From Aeromonas simiae (lineage in GTDB: Bacteria; Pseudomonadota; Gammaproteobacteria; Enterobacterales; Aeromonadaceae), in the NCBI RefSeq assembly GCF_000820125.1, contig NZ_CDBY01000051.1:1-34219 (forward strand): a stretch of 34,219 nt of DNA, read 5' to 3'. The notes beneath the pieces are model-generated. The model was not told the DNA's origin, ran no database searches, and worked only from the letters and a program-made list of their open reading frames with translations. This document shows positions 8,534 to 21,261 of this stretch, one piece after another; positions within the stretch are counted from its first letter, which is position 1; the number at the start of each line of letters is the position of its first letter. A program made the translations under genes and the position numbers.

Positions 8534-9346
8534 TCAATTGACGAAAAAGGCCTGGGGATGACCGTGACGCTGCACCTTGCGTAGCTGCGTCTTCTGCCTA
8601 GAGGCCTCGACCGGCCCCAGCACCAGGCGGTAGTGCTGCCCCTTGCCCAGTACCTGGTAGGGCAGACCAAACTGCTGCTGCAATTTCTGGCCTTCGGCCA
8701 CCAGCTTCTGCTTGTGAGCGCCGCTGGCTACCTGGATCCGCTTGCCCTTGACGGTGGCGGTGTGCTGGGCAGCTTTGACGTGGCGCGCTGGGTTGGCGCT
8801 CTCGTGACGCCCGCTCTGGCGCAGCTCGGCTCGGGCGGTGGCCCGGCTCACCGTCTCGACCCTGACGCGGGCGGTACCACGGCGGTGCATGCCAAGCTCG
8901 ATGGCGGCCGCGCGGGTTACGTCGATCAGCAGATGGCGGTTGAAGGGGCCGCGATCGTTGACTTCGACGATCACCTGGCGACCGTTCGCTAGGTTGGTGA
9001 CTCGCACCATGCTGCCGAGCGGCAGGGTGCGGTGCGCCGCGGTGAAGCGGCGGCTGTTCATGATCTCGCCGTTGGCGGTACGGCGCCCGTCGAGGGAGGT
9101 GGCAAGCCAGGAGGCGGTGCCGGTCGCGCGGTAGCCGCCGTTGTGCTGCCAGTGGGTGGGTGATGCGGGCTGGCGGGTCGGCGCCTTGCTGCGGGTGGCG
9201 TGGTGGCGCGGGTGCGCGGGGGCCTGGTTTGCCTGGGCCAGCAGCTGATAGAGGGGGGGCTGCGCACTGGCGGCAACGGCTGGCTGATCGCACAGGGCCA
9301 ACCACAGGCCGAGCAGGCCAAAGGCAAGAGAGCGAAGCTGGATCAT
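8534..9346 (-). CDS. rlpA: RlpA-type septal-ring protein / lytic transglycosylase-like
   Basis: A 270-residue exported protein. Residues 1-26 form a signal peptide, and 72-166 a double-psi beta-barrel (GTASWLA..., RVTNLANGR, NDRGPF, ending RVRVETV). A basic linker follows, then a SPOR-type domain from about 203 to the end that should bind denuded septal glycan. In P. aeruginosa RlpA, which cleaves such glycan, the key residues are a Glu, an Asp three residues on and a His eleven on. Here Glu94 and His105 are kept but the Asp position is Asn97. Cys19 is preceded by Leu-Ala-Leu, a poor lipobox, so it may be cleaved at AVA-ASA and not lipidated. Start 9346 has GGGGA upstream; the open frame before it looks like non-coding extension. 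Confidence 0.88.
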   Translation of the reverse strand: MIQLRSLAFGLLGLWLALCDQPAVAASAQPPLYQLLAQANQAPAHPRHHATRSKAPTRQPASPTHWQHNGGYRATGTASWLATSLDGRRTANGEIMNSRRFTAAHRTLPLGSMVRVTNLANGRQVIVEVNDRGPFNRHLLIDVTRAAAIELGMHRRGTARVRVETVSRATARAELRQSGRHESANPARHVKAAQHTATVKGKRIQVASGAHKQKLVAEGQKLQQQFGLPYQVLGKGQHYRLVLGPVEASRQKTQLRKVQRHGHPQAFFVN

Positions 9347-9395
9347 GGATTCCCCATCGGTGGCTGACCGGTGCCGGCTGCGGCAGACGAAAATC

Positions 9396-9404
9396 ATCCT
9401 AACA
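9396..9404 (-). promoter_or_regulatory. Possible extended -10 promoter for rlpA
   Basis: On the minus strand TGT precedes TAGGAT (9396-9401), in the 105-base gap between rodA and rlpA and 50 bases before the rlpA start. There is no convincing -35. The evidence is weak. Confidence 0.28.
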
Positions 9405-9451
9405 TGGCGGCAAAGGGCACACCTCCCCTGGCCGGGAAGGCGTGCGACAGA

Positions 9452-10555
9452 CTATGCCAGCAGGCGCCTGTGGGTGTGAATGGACATCAGGATGCCAAAG
9501 CCCGCCATCAGGGTCACCATGGAGGTGCCGCCATAGCTCACCAGCGGCAGCGGTACCCCCACCACCGGCAGGATGCCGCTCACCATCCCCATGTTGACGA
9601 ACACATAGACGAAGAAGGTGAGGGTCAGCGCCCCGCCGAGCAGGCGCTCGAAGCTGTTTTGCGCCTGCATCGAGATGTAGAGACTGCGGCTGATCACATA
9701 GAGATAGAGCAGCAGCAGGATCGCCACGCCGATGAGGCCGAACTCCTCGCTGTAGACCGCGAAGATGAAGTCGGTGTGGCGCTCGGGCAGGAACTCGAGC
9801 TGGGACTGGGTGCCCTGCAACCACCCCTTGCCGAAGATGCCGCCGGAGCCGATGGCAATCTTGGACTGGATGATGTGATAGCCGCGGCCGAGCGGGTCCT
9901 TCTCCGGGTCGATCAGCATCAGCACCCGCTGGCGCTGATAGTCGTGCATCAGGAAGAACCACAAGACCGGCAGAAACGCGGCGATGAGCAGCACGGCAAA
10001 GCCGATGAGCCACCAGCTGATGCCGGCGAGGAAGATGACGAAAAAGCCCGATGCCGCCACCAGGATCGAGGTACCGAGATCGGGCTGGGCGGCGATGAGC
10101 AGGGTGGGAACCAGCACCAGCATGATGGCGATGATCAGGTGGCCGAGTTTGGGCGGCAGCGGATGCCGGCTGAGCCAGACCGCCACCATGATGGGCATGG
10201 AGAGCTTCATCAGCTCGGAGGGTTGGAACTTCATGAAGCCGAGATCGAGCCAGCGCTGGGCCCCCTTGCCGATGTGGCCGAACACGTCCACCGCGATCAG
10301 CAGCAGCACCACCACCACGAACAGCGGCATGGCCCAGCGGGCATAGAAGCTGGGGGTAAATTGGGCCATGACCAGCATCACCACCAGGGAGAGGGCGCCA
10401 CGCATCATCTGGCGCAGCAGATCCTCCATGCTCTGCCCGGAGGCCGAGTAGAGCACCACCATGGAGAGGGCCATCACGGCCAGCAGCCCGAGCAGCAATG
10501 GCAGGTCGATGTGCATGCGATACCAGATGCTGGTACGGCGATCCGAATTACTCAT
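9452..10555 (-). CDS. rodA: SEDS peptidoglycan glycosyltransferase RodA
   Basis: A 367-residue polytopic inner-membrane protein that polymerises glycan strands in the elongasome, with PBP2 as the transpeptidase partner. It has about ten membrane segments, the [15 protein letters not shown] region, AAQPDLGTS (with the Asp of the SEDS cavity), and a C-terminal [15 protein letters not shown] stretch, all SEDS hallmarks. The ATG at 10555 begins MSNSDRR and overlaps the end of mrdA by 8 bases, indicating translational coupling. The open frame continues upstream inside mrdA, but this does not match the family N-terminus. Confidence 0.97.
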   Translation of the reverse strand: MSNSDRRTSIWYRMHIDLPLLLGLLAVMALSMVVLYSASGQSMEDLLRQMMRGALSLVVMLVMAQFTPSFYARWAMPLFVVVVLLLIAVDVFGHIGKGAQRWLDLGFMKFQPSELMKLSMPIMVAVWLSRHPLPPKLGHLIIAIMLVLVPTLLIAAQPDLGTSILVAASGFFVIFLAGISWWLIGFAVLLIAAFLPVLWFFLMHDYQRQRVLMLIDPEKDPLGRGYHIIQSKIAIGSGGIFGKGWLQGTQSQLEFLPERHTDFIFAVYSEEFGLIGVAILLLLYLYVISRSLYISMQAQNSFERLLGGALTLTFFVYVFVNMGMVSGILPVVGVPLPLVSYGGTSMVTLMAGFGILMSIHTHRRLLA

Positions 10556-12458
10556 GGCGGGCCTCCGGCTTGACGAGGTGGGGAGGAATAGGAGGCAGCT
10601 GCGAGTCCGGTTGCAGCAGCAGGGCGTCAAACATGGCGCGCGCCACCGGGGCGGCGTTGGTACTGCCGCCGCCGGCGTTTTCCAGCACCAGGGCGATCAC
10701 CGCCTTGGGGTCCTCGTAGGGGGCAAACGAGACGAACAGGGCGTTGTCACGGTGCTCCTCTTTCAGGGCCTTGGCGTTGTAGGTCTGGTTCTCCTTCATG
10801 CCGATCACCTGGGCGGTACCGGACTTGCCAGCCGCCACATAGGGGGTCTTGGCGAAGGCCTTGCGCCCGGTGCCCTCGTGGCCGTTGATGACGCGCCACA
10901 TCCCCTCGCGCGCCACCTTCCAGTAGTTCTCATCCTTCACCTGCAAGGCGATATTGGGGTTGAGCGGGGCGTCCTCGCTGCTGGTCGCCGTGGTGGTGCG
11001 CTTGAGCAGGTGCGGGGTCACGTCGTGGCCGTTCTGGGTCAGGATGCTGATGGCGCGCGCCAGCTGCATCGGCGTGGCGCTCCAGTAGCCCTGGCCGATG
11101 CCGATCGAGATGGTGTCACCCTGGAACCAGGGCTGGCGCCAGCGCTTGCGTTTCCACTCCCGTGACGGCATGACGCCGCGGGTCTCCTCATAGAGATCGA
11201 CACCGCTGTACTGGCCGAAGCCGAACTTGGTCATGTACTCGTTGATGCGATCGATGCCGACCCGGTAGGCGAGATCGTAGAAGTAGGTGTCTGCCGACAC
11301 CTCGATGGCGCGGTAGACATCGAGCCAGCCGTGGCCCCACTTCTTCCAGTCGCGGAACTTCTTGGTGGTGCCGGGGATGGAGTAGGTCGGGCCGCCGAAG
11401 TAGCGGTAGCCCGGCGTGATGGCCCCCTCGTTGAGACCCATCACCGACATCAGCGGCTTGACCGTGGAGGCCGGGGCGTAGATCCCCTGGGTGGTCCGGT
11501 TGACCAGGGGGCGGGCCGGATCGTTGAGCAGGCCCGAGTAGTTGGTGGTGGAGATGCCGGTCACGAACAGGTTGGGGTCATAACTCGGGCTCGACTCCAT
11601 CGCCAGGATGGCGCCGGTCTTGGGCTCCATCATGACGATGGCGCCGCGCCGGCCAGCCAGCAGCTGCTGGGCGCGCAGTTGCAGGCGGATGTCGATATTG
11701 AGGTAGATATCCTTGCCCGGCTCAGGGGGCTGGAATTTCAGGGTGCGCACCACCCGGCCGCGGTTGTTGACCTCGACCTCCTGATAGCCGGCCACCCCGT
11801 GCAGTACCTCTTCGTAATACTTCTCCACCCCCTGCTTGCCGATATCCTTGGTGGCGGCGTAGTTGGAGAGCTTGCCCTCGCCATCGAGGCGCTCCACGTC
11901 GCGGGCATTGATCTTGGCCACATAGCCCAGGGCGTGGGTCAGGGTATCGCCAAACGGATAGTAACGCTTGAGGTAGGCCTCGATGCTGGCGCCCGGGTAG
12001 CGGTGCTGGTTGACCGAGAACAGGGCCACCTGCTTTTCGGTGAGTTTTTCATAGAGCGGCACCGGCTTGAAGCGACGCTGGCGCTTGGTCTCGGCCAGGA
12101 ACTTCTCCTTGGTGCCCTCCGGCAGTTCGAGCAGGGTGATCAGCTCGTCGGCCATCTTGTCGATGTCGCCGGCCTCTTCGGGGATGATCTCGAGGCTATA
12201 GACGGGGCGGTTCTCGGCCAGCAGCACGCCGTTGGCGTCATAGATGAGGCCACGGGTCGGTGCCACCGGCACCACGCGGATGCGGTTGTCGTTGGAGCGG
12301 GTCTGGTAGGTGTCGTAAGCCTCCACCTGCAGATAGTAGAGATTGCCGAACAGCACCAGCATCAGGATGACCATCCCGATGTAGGCGACCAGGGTTCGGC
12401 GGAAGAACAGACCGCCCTCGGCGCTGTGATCGCGCATCTGGACCCGTTGTTTCAGCAT
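10548..12458 (-). CDS. mrdA: Penicillin-binding protein 2, class B transpeptidase
   Basis: A 636-residue inner-membrane DD-transpeptidase that cross-links lateral-wall peptidoglycan. It has one membrane anchor (about 22-42), a non-catalytic pedestal domain (about 60-230), and the transpeptidase domain with Ser331-Thr-Val-Lys334, Ser388-Ala-Asp390 and Lys545-Ser-Gly547. The SxD form of the second motif is normal for PBP2. It overlaps rodA by 8 bases, and rlmH lies 39 bases upstream, as in E. coli. It is the target of mecillinam-type beta-lactams, by family knowledge. Confidence 0.97.
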   Translation of the reverse strand: MLKQRVQMRDHSAEGGLFFRRTLVAYIGMVILMLVLFGNLYYLQVEAYDTYQTRSNDNRIRVVPVAPTRGLIYDANGVLLAENRPVYSLEIIPEEAGDIDKMADELITLLELPEGTKEKFLAETKRQRRFKPVPLYEKLTEKQVALFSVNQHRYPGASIEAYLKRYYPFGDTLTHALGYVAKINARDVERLDGEGKLSNYAATKDIGKQGVEKYYEEVLHGVAGYQEVEVNNRGRVVRTLKFQPPEPGKDIYLNIDIRLQLRAQQLLAGRRGAIVMMEPKTGAILAMESSPSYDPNLFVTGISTTNYSGLLNDPARPLVNRTTQGIYAPASTVKPLMSVMGLNEGAITPGYRYFGGPTYSIPGTTKKFRDWKKWGHGWLDVYRAIEVSADTYFYDLAYRVGIDRINEYMTKFGFGQYSGVDLYEETRGVMPSREWKRKRWRQPWFQGDTISIGIGQGYWSATPMQLARAISILTQNGHDVTPHLLKRTTTATSSEDAPLNPNIALQVKDENYWKVAREGMWRVINGHEGTGRKAFAKTPYVAAGKSGTAQVIGMKENQTYNAKALKEEHRDNALFVSFAPYEDPKAVIALVLENAGGGSTNAAPVARAMFDALLLQPDSQLPPIPPHLVKPEARHE

Positions 12459-12497
12459 CGGGGCTCCTTGCGCATGGAACTCGAATTCATGGCGACC

Positions 12498-12965
12498 CTA
12501 TTCCCGGTGGTAGGGGTGGTTGGTGGTGATGCTCCAAGCCCGGTACAGGCTCTCGGCCACCAGTACCCGCACCAATGGGTGGGGCAGGGTGAGCGGGGAG
12601 AGTGACCAGCTCTGCTCGGCGGCCTGTTTGCACTCGGGGGAGAGCCCTTCCGGGCCGCCGACCAGCAGCGCCACGTCACGGCCATCGAGCTTCCACGCCT
12701 CGAGCTGACCGGCAAGCTGCTCTGTGGTCCAGGGTTTGCCCGGGATGTCGAGGGTGACGAGCCGTGAACGGCCCGCGGCCGCCAGCATGGCCTCTCCCTC
12801 TTTTTGCAGGATGCGGGGAATGTCGGCGTTTTTGCCGCGCTTGCCGGCCGTGATTTCGACCAGCTCAAACGGCATGTCCTTGGGGAAGCGGCGTCGATAC
12901 TCTTCGAAGCCGTGCTCGACCCAGGCAGGCATCTTGGTGCCCACCGCAATCAACTGGATCTTCAT
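12498..12965 (-). CDS. rlmH: 23S rRNA pseudouridine-1915 N3-methyltransferase
   Basis: A 155-residue SPOUT (knotted) methyltransferase that methylates pseudouridine 1915 in helix 69 of 23S rRNA on the 70S ribosome. It has exactly the E. coli length. The SAM-binding knot shows [14 protein letters not shown], and the protein ends in the conserved NHPYHRE. It lies 3 bases after rsfS, so the two ribosome-related genes are probably translated together. Confidence 0.97.
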   Translation of the reverse strand: MKIQLIAVGTKMPAWVEHGFEEYRRRFPKDMPFELVEITAGKRGKNADIPRILQKEGEAMLAAAGRSRLVTLDIPGKPWTTEQLAGQLEAWKLDGRDVALLVGGPEGLSPECKQAAEQSWSLSPLTLPHPLVRVLVAESLYRAWSITTNHPYHRE

Positions 12966-12968
12966 CGG

Positions 12969-13307
12969 TCAGGCCGCTTCGACTGGGGCGCCGCCCCACA
13001 GCTTTTCCAGTTGATAGAAGTCGCGATATTCATCCTGCATCACGTGGACGATCACCTCGCCCAGATCCACCAGCACCCACTCACCGGTCTCCTGCCCCTC
13101 GACGCTGAGCGGCTCGTTGCCCATATGGCGGGCCTCGCTGGCGACATGGTCGGCGATGGAGCGGACATGACGGTTGGAGTTGCCGGAGCAGATGATGAGG
13201 GTGTCGGTGATGGTGGACTTGCCACGCACGTCCAGAGTGACGATGTCGCGGCCCTTCATGTCATCGATCTTGTCGACGATAAAGGCGTGAAGTGCGGTGC
13301 CTTGCAA
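12969..13307 (-). CDS. rsfS: Ribosomal silencing factor RsfS
   Basis: A 112-residue protein that binds L14 of the 50S subunit and blocks subunit joining when nutrients are scarce. It starts [16 protein letters not shown] and has the [22 protein letters not shown] and [12 protein letters not shown] blocks of the DUF143 family. The start codon is TTG, supported by an AGGAG ribosome binding site 7 bases upstream and by the family N-terminus. nadD ends 32 bases upstream and rlmH follows after 3 bases, the classical nadD-rsfS-rlmH order. Confidence 0.95.
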   Translation of the reverse strand: MQGTALHAFIVDKIDDMKGRDIVTLDVRGKSTITDTLIICSGNSNRHVRSIADHVASEARHMGNEPLSVEGQETGEWVLVDLGEVIVHVMQDEYRDFYQLEKLWGGAPVEAA

Positions 13308-13339
13308 TGACCTTCTCCTGTGTTGCTATCGCGCTGCTA

Positions 13340-14014
13340 TCAAGGGTGGCGGATTATATCATGGGCGTGGTGCTTTCCTACATACAGCCCCTGGCGGCGA
13401 ATGTAATCCGCTACAGACTCTGGCAACAGATCGCGCGGATCGTTCCCCTCGGCCAGCAGCGCACGCACCTGGGTCGATGAGAGGGGCAGTGGCTCGTTGT
13501 GGGCCAGCCAGATGCAGCCGGCCAAGCGCTCGTGCAGATCCTCCCAGCGTTCGGTGACATGGGCCTGCAACAGGGCGCGCACCTCGGTATTGGCTTCATC
13601 GATATGCCAGCCGGGGCGCACACTCACCACCAGATGGGCGACATCGAGCAGCGCCTGCCAGCGGCGCCAGGTGGGCAGGCCGAGCAGCGAGTCCATCCCC
13701 ATCAGAAAACAGACCGGTGTGTGCGGCAGCTCGCGACGCAGCTCCTCCAGGGTGTCGATGGTCCAGGAGGGCTGATCCCGGCGCAGCTCCCGCTCATCCA
13801 CCACCAGATGGAACTCGGCGGCGGCCAGTTTCACCATCTCGAGACGCTGCTCGGCCGTGCAGAAGGGGCTGGCCCGGTGCGGCGGCACCCGGTTGGGCAG
13901 CAGGCGCAGCTCGGCCAGTTGAAGGGCATCGCGCGCCGCCAGTGCCGGGCGGAGATGGCCAAGATGGATGGGGTCGAAGGTGCCGCCAAGCAGGCCGATG
14001 GGGGGGGCTAGCAT
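13340..14014 (-). CDS. nadD: Nicotinate-nucleotide adenylyltransferase
   Basis: A 224-residue cytosolic nucleotidyltransferase that makes deamido-NAD from nicotinate mononucleotide and ATP. It carries the GGTFDPIHLGHL motif at residues 10-21 (the H-x-G-H site), a conserved FLMGMDSLLGLPTW region and the C-terminal LSSTQVR (the S/T-x-x-R phosphate-binding motif). It overlaps holA by 7 bases, which implies coupled translation. Confidence 0.96.
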   Translation of the reverse strand: MLAPPIGLLGGTFDPIHLGHLRPALAARDALQLAELRLLPNRVPPHRASPFCTAEQRLEMVKLAAAEFHLVVDERELRRDQPSWTIDTLEELRRELPHTPVCFLMGMDSLLGLPTWRRWQALLDVAHLVVSVRPGWHIDEANTEVRALLQAHVTERWEDLHERLAGCIWLAHNEPLPLSSTQVRALLAEGNDPRDLLPESVADYIRRQGLYVGKHHAHDIIRHP

Positions 14015-15042
14015 AGGGGCTCCGGCAGCAGTGGCAATGGGGCGGCGTCACGAAAACCGAGGCAGAGGGTGGCCAGCTGTTGCCAAGCCTTGGGGTGATC
14101 GAAGCGGCGCAGGCTCTCGTCGAGTTCGGCCATCAGGCTCCACAGTTGCACTATCTTGGCGAGCGGCAGGCGGTTGAGCGCCTGGGTGATGAGCTGCTGG
14201 CGGCTCTGCCAGACGCGCAGCCGGCTGAAGTGCTCCCCCAGCGGCTGCCCGCCCTGGCGGGCCAGCGCCAGGGTCTCTAACTGTTCCAGCTCGCGGGCCA
14301 GGGTCCAGGCCAGCTGGCCCGGCTCGGTGCCTTCGGCACGCAGGGCGGCCAGGATGCGCTGGGCCCGGTTCACCTTGCCCTCCAGCAGGGTGTCGATGAG
14401 CTGGAACGGGGTGAAGTGGGCGTGGCGGGTGATGGTCTCTTGCAGGTAGGCGACCGTGATGGGCTGGGGCGGCGAGAGCAGGGTCAGCTTCTCGATCTCC
14501 TGGCTGGCGGCCAGCAGGTTGCCCTCATAGCTGTGGCACATGAAGTTGACGGCGTCGGGTTGGGCCTTGAGACCGAAGCGCTGAAAGCGCGCGGCCATCC
14601 AGCGCGGGAAGAAGCGCGGCTCGGGGTGGTTGGTGGGAACCCAGGTGCCCTGCTTTTCCAGCTTGCTAAACCAGACGGCCTTGGTCTGGGCCGAGGTGAG
14701 GCGAGTCCCCGACAACACCAGCAGCAGGTCGGGATGGAGCTGCTGGCTGATCTCGGTGATGCGTCCGGCCAGATCCTTGTCCACCTTGGCGGGCAGCTCC
14801 AGCTCGATCACCTGCCGGCTGGAGAAGAGCGAAAGGGCCTGACAGGCGTCATAGACCTGATTCCAGTCCAACCCCTGCTCGACGGTGAAGCTGTGGCGTT
14901 CATCGAAACCGCGCTCGCGGGCCACCCGGCGGATGGCGTCGATCGCCTCGAGCTTGAGCAAAGGCTCGTCGCCAAAAACGAGATAGCAGGGCCTAAGCCC
15001 TGCTCTCAAGTGGTCATCCAGCTGTTCGGGAAAGATCCGCAT
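14008..15042 (-). CDS. holA: DNA polymerase III subunit delta
   Basis: A 344-residue subunit of the clamp loader, which opens the beta sliding clamp and loads it on primed DNA. The N-terminus (MRIFPEQLDDHL) and the stretch LVFGDEPLLKLEAIDAIR are typical of delta, and the length matches E. coli (343). It starts one base inside the lptE stop (TGATG), and its 3' end overlaps nadD. The order lptE-holA-nadD is conserved in gammaproteobacteria. Confidence 0.95.
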   Translation of the reverse strand: MRIFPEQLDDHLRAGLRPCYLVFGDEPLLKLEAIDAIRRVARERGFDERHSFTVEQGLDWNQVYDACQALSLFSSRQVIELELPAKVDKDLAGRITEISQQLHPDLLLVLSGTRLTSAQTKAVWFSKLEKQGTWVPTNHPEPRFFPRWMAARFQRFGLKAQPDAVNFMCHSYEGNLLAASQEIEKLTLLSPPQPITVAYLQETITRHAHFTPFQLIDTLLEGKVNRAQRILAALRAEGTEPGQLAWTLARELEQLETLALARQGGQPLGEHFSRLRVWQSRQQLITQALNRLPLAKIVQLWSLMAELDESLRRFDHPKAWQQLATLCLGFRDAAPLPLLPEPLC

Positions 15043-15524
15043 CAGAAGCTGACCTGACTCAGCTGCCGGATAACCTGGTCGGCGGCCTGCTCTTCCATCT
15101 CGCGGCGCAGCTGCTCCTGCTCCCGTGATGAGGCCAGCGCCTCGTCACTCTTGTTCAGGAAGCTGCGGTTGAAGGCGATGGGGAAGACCTGGCTCGGCTT
15201 GCCCGGCACCGCGATGGTGAACTGGCTGGTAAAGCCCTGCACATACTCGGTGTCCTGCCCCAGAATGTTGACCGAGGCCACCTTCTGGCTGCTGCTTACG
15301 TTGCCGAGGGTGAGCACAGGGATCCCCTCTTTATCGGTCAGTTCGACCCCGGCCGCCTTGAGGCGGGTGGTGACCAAGCGATAGAAGTCGCTCTTGCTGT
15401 CACCGACCACCTTCATGCTGGCCAGCTCAGGGGGAATGGCCATGCCGCGCAGGTGGAAGCCGCAGGCCTGCACCAGCAGGCCTGCCACCAGGATCACCAG
15501 CCAATGACGCATCAAGCGGGTCAT
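15042..15524 (-). CDS. lptE: LPS-assembly lipoprotein LptE
   Basis: A 160-residue outer-membrane lipoprotein that plugs the LptD barrel and helps insert lipopolysaccharide in the outer leaflet. It has a lipoprotein signal peptide with lipobox Val-Gln-Ala-Cys, followed by GFHLRG, the family start of the mature protein. I chose ATG 15524, which has GAGGAA 6 bases upstream, over the in-frame ATG at 15536, which has no ribosome binding site. It lies directly after leuS and is coupled to holA by a TGATG overlap. Confidence 0.93.
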   Translation of the reverse strand: MTRLMRHWLVILVAGLLVQACGFHLRGMAIPPELASMKVVGDSKSDFYRLVTTRLKAAGVELTDKEGIPVLTLGNVSSSQKVASVNILGQDTEYVQGFTSQFTIAVPGKPSQVFPIAFNRSFLNKSDEALASSREQEQLRREMEEQAADQVIRQLSQVSF

Positions 15525-15539
15525 GCTGTTCCTCATTTG

Positions 15540-18712
<3,173 letters not shown>

Positions 18713-18735
18713 TCGGCTGGTCACTGGATAGAAGA

Positions 18736-18760
18736 AGAGGCGCCTCAGGGCGCCTCTTTT
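18736..18760 (+). terminator. Terminator after ybeL, possibly bidirectional
   Basis: A 9-bp perfect stem (AGAGGCGCC/GGCGCCTCT) with a four-base loop, followed by three further T on the plus strand. On the minus strand the flank is TCTTC, so it may also end lnt transcription, which stops at 18778. Confidence 0.82.
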
Positions 18761-18777
18761 ATTGAGTCGTTGTGGAT

Positions 18778-20307
18778 TTAGCCCCGCTCGCTCCAGGGAT
18801 GGGCGCGTGGGCGCAGCCACAGAGCCAACAGCAGCAGCGCCGCGGTCAGGCCATAGAGGGGCCAGGAGCCGACGCGCTGGTAGGGGGTCATGCCACGGGC
18901 GGGGCGCACCTCGACGCGCAGCACCCCGTCCTCGAACTGGGGCAGTTGGCCTATGATGTGGCCATCCACCTCGGTCGCCACCGTGATGCCGGTGTTGGTG
19001 CCACGCAGCAGCGGGCGGGCCAGCTCCAGGCTGCGCATGCGGGCGATCTCCATGTGCTGCCACGGGCCTATGCTCTTGCCAAACCAGGCGTCGTTGGAGA
19101 CGGTCAGCAGGAAGTCGGTATCGGCCTGCACGTTGCGGCGCACCTCCTCGGGGAAGATGATCTCATAGCAGATGGCCGTGGCCAGACGCAGCCCCTTGGC
19201 CAGCAGGTTCTCCTGCACCGGCGCCCCTTCGCTGAAGTCTGACATGGGCAGGTTGAAGAAGGGGGCGATGGGGCGCAGCAGATCCCCGAGCGGCACGTAC
19301 TCGCCGATGGGCAGCAGGTGCACCTTGTTGTAACGGTTGGCCTGCTGGTAGTGGTAGCTCTGCTTGCCATCGAGATCGGTCAGGCCCATGCCGAGCACCA
19401 CGTTGTAGAAGCGCCGCTCATCCATGTCGAAGTTGATGATGCCGCTGATGAGGGCGGTGTCGTTCACCTTCATCGCCTTGTCGAGGTTCTCGAGGTAGGG
19501 AACCATCTCCTTTTCCAGGGCCGGAATGGCCGACTCGGGCCAGATGATGATGTCCGCATCCTGATTGGCGCGGCTCAAGTCCTGGTATTTGCGCACCGTC
19601 GGCACCAGGGCCTCCGGGTCCCACTTGAGGGACTGCTCGATATTGCCCTGCACCAGGGCCACCTTGACCGGCTCGCCACGGCTGACCCAGCTGTGCTGCA
19701 TCGAGAGCATGGCCACGGCGATGAGCGCCGTCGGCAGCGCCAGCCAGATCAGGCGGCGGCTTTGCCACACCAGCCACAGGCTGGAGGCGGTCAGCAGCAG
19801 GGCCAGGGTGATGGCCTGCACGCCGAGCAGGGGGGCGAGTCCCTTGAGGGGGCCGTCGATCTGGGTATAACCGAACCAGAGCCAGGGGAAACCGGTCATC
19901 ACGCTGCCGCGCAGCCAGTCGGCCACCAACCACAACGCCGGGAAGGCGAGCAGCCAGCGGCTCCAGTGGCGCTCACGGAAGAAGCGGGCAAAGACCCAGC
20001 AGGCGAGCATCGGGTAGAGCGCCAGATAGGCCGAGAGACAGGCCAGCAGGACAAAGGCGACCGGCAGTGGGATGCCACCGAAGTAGGTCATGCTGACGTG
20101 GATCCACCACAGCCCCGGCAGGAACATCCCCATGGCATAGCCAAAGCCGCGCCAGGCGGCCTGCTTCGGGCTCGCCTTGTCGAGCAGGGCGTAGAGGCCG
20201 AGCAGGGAGGGGAGTACCAGGGGCCAGTAGCCGAACGGGGCAAATGCCAGAACGGAAAGCGCCCCGCAGGACAGGGCGCACACAGTGATCAGGAGTCTCG
20301 ATTTCAC
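18778..20307 (-). CDS. lnt: Apolipoprotein N-acyltransferase
   Basis: A 509-residue inner-membrane enzyme that adds the third acyl chain to the N-terminal Cys of lipoproteins. The first ~205 residues hold six or more membrane segments. The rest is a periplasmic nitrilase-type domain with the triad Glu258 (WPESAIP), Lys328 (NKVHLLP) and Cys380 (ICYEIIFPE). The conserved GEYVP loop (Glu336) is also present. It follows corC after 3 bases, in the conserved ybeZ-ybeY-corC-lnt order. Its function fits the lipoprotein genes nearby, such as lptE. Confidence 0.97.
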   Translation of the reverse strand: MKSRLLITVCALSCGALSVLAFAPFGYWPLVLPSLLGLYALLDKASPKQAAWRGFGYAMGMFLPGLWWIHVSMTYFGGIPLPVAFVLLACLSAYLALYPMLACWVFARFFRERHWSRWLLAFPALWLVADWLRGSVMTGFPWLWFGYTQIDGPLKGLAPLLGVQAITLALLLTASSLWLVWQSRRLIWLALPTALIAVAMLSMQHSWVSRGEPVKVALVQGNIEQSLKWDPEALVPTVRKYQDLSRANQDADIIIWPESAIPALEKEMVPYLENLDKAMKVNDTALISGIINFDMDERRFYNVVLGMGLTDLDGKQSYHYQQANRYNKVHLLPIGEYVPLGDLLRPIAPFFNLPMSDFSEGAPVQENLLAKGLRLATAICYEIIFPEEVRRNVQADTDFLLTVSNDAWFGKSIGPWQHMEIARMRSLELARPLLRGTNTGITVATEVDGHIIGQLPQFEDGVLRVEVRPARGMTPYQRVGSWPLYGLTAALLLLALWLRPRAHPWSERG

Positions 20308-20310
20308 GGA

Positions 20311-21189
20311 TTATTGGGGCTCTGATTGGGCTGCAACATGGTCGTCCGGTATCTTAACCTGTAACTGCTGCAGTCGGCGACGATCGGCGTGCATCACCTT
20401 GAACAGATAACCGTCGATCTCGACCTCTTCGCCCTTCTCCGGCAGGTGGCCGAAGGCGTGCATCACCAGACCGCCGACCGTGTCGACCTCTTCGTCGCTG
20501 AACAGGCTGCCGAAGTAGTCGTTGAAGTCTTCGATCTCGGTCAGGGCACTGACCGAGAAGACCCGCTTGCTGATGCGGCGGATCTCGTCAGGCTCGTTGT
20601 CGTCGTCATCGAACTCGTCGTCGATCTCGCCGACGATCAGCTCCAGGATGTCCTCGATAGTCACCAGCCCCGACACGCCGCCGAACTCGTCGACCACCAT
20701 GGCCATGTGATAGCGCTCGGCCTGGAACTCCTTGAGCAGGCGATCGACCCGCTTGCTCTCGGGGACGATCACGGCAGGACGCAGGAAGCGCTCGATGGCG
20801 AACGGCTCCTCTTCCAGACCGAGGCCAACCCGCAGCAGATCCTTGGCGAGCAGGATGCCCTCCACGTGATCCTTGTCCTCGTTGATCACCGGGAAGCGGG
20901 AGTGACCCGACTCGATGATGACGGGCAGGAACTCCGGCAGCGGCTGGGTCTTCTCGATGGTCACCATCTGGGAGCGGGGGATCATGATGTCCCGCACCCG
21001 CAGCTCGGCGATCTCGAGCACCCCCTCTATCATGTCCTTGGTATCCTGGTCGATCAGGTCGCGCTCTTCGGCGTCCTGAATCACTTCCACCAGATCGTTG
21101 CGGTCCTTGGGCTCGCCTTGGAACAGTTGGCTGAGTTTGTCGAGCCAGCTCTTCTTCGGCGAGCCGGTACTAGGGTGATCGTCGGTCAT
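20311..21189 (-). CDS. corC: CorC/YbeX-family CBS-domain protein (Mg2+/Co2+ efflux)
   Basis: A 292-residue soluble protein. It has a short N-terminal helix region, a pair of CBS domains (about 65-190, with VRDIMIPRSQM at the start and MAMVVDEFGG at the second), an acidic linker (DDEFDDDDNEPDE), and a C-terminal CorC_HlyC domain. Family members have been linked to magnesium/cobalt efflux and, in E. coli, to ribosome-related heat phenotypes. The position between ybeY and lnt supports the name. lnt starts 3 bases downstream. Confidence 0.93.
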   Translation of the reverse strand: MTDDHPSTGSPKKSWLDKLSQLFQGEPKDRNDLVEVIQDAEERDLIDQDTKDMIEGVLEIAELRVRDIMIPRSQMVTIEKTQPLPEFLPVIIESGHSRFPVINEDKDHVEGILLAKDLLRVGLGLEEEPFAIERFLRPAVIVPESKRVDRLLKEFQAERYHMAMVVDEFGGVSGLVTIEDILELIVGEIDDEFDDDDNEPDEIRRISKRVFSVSALTEIEDFNDYFGSLFSDEEVDTVGGLVMHAFGHLPEKGEEVEIDGYLFKVMHADRRRLQQLQVKIPDDHVAAQSEPQ

Positions 21190-21261
21190 CTTGTCTCTTG
21201 ATGGTTTACGGAAAATTCGATGCGGCAGATATGAGGTTAAATCCCAACTGTTTCAAGGGAG

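Noticed and set aside
9371..10573. A 400-codon plus-strand frame opposite rodA
   Set aside because: It has the same antisense signature, with strings of His, Gln, Asp and Glu and no domain. RodA on the other strand is certain.
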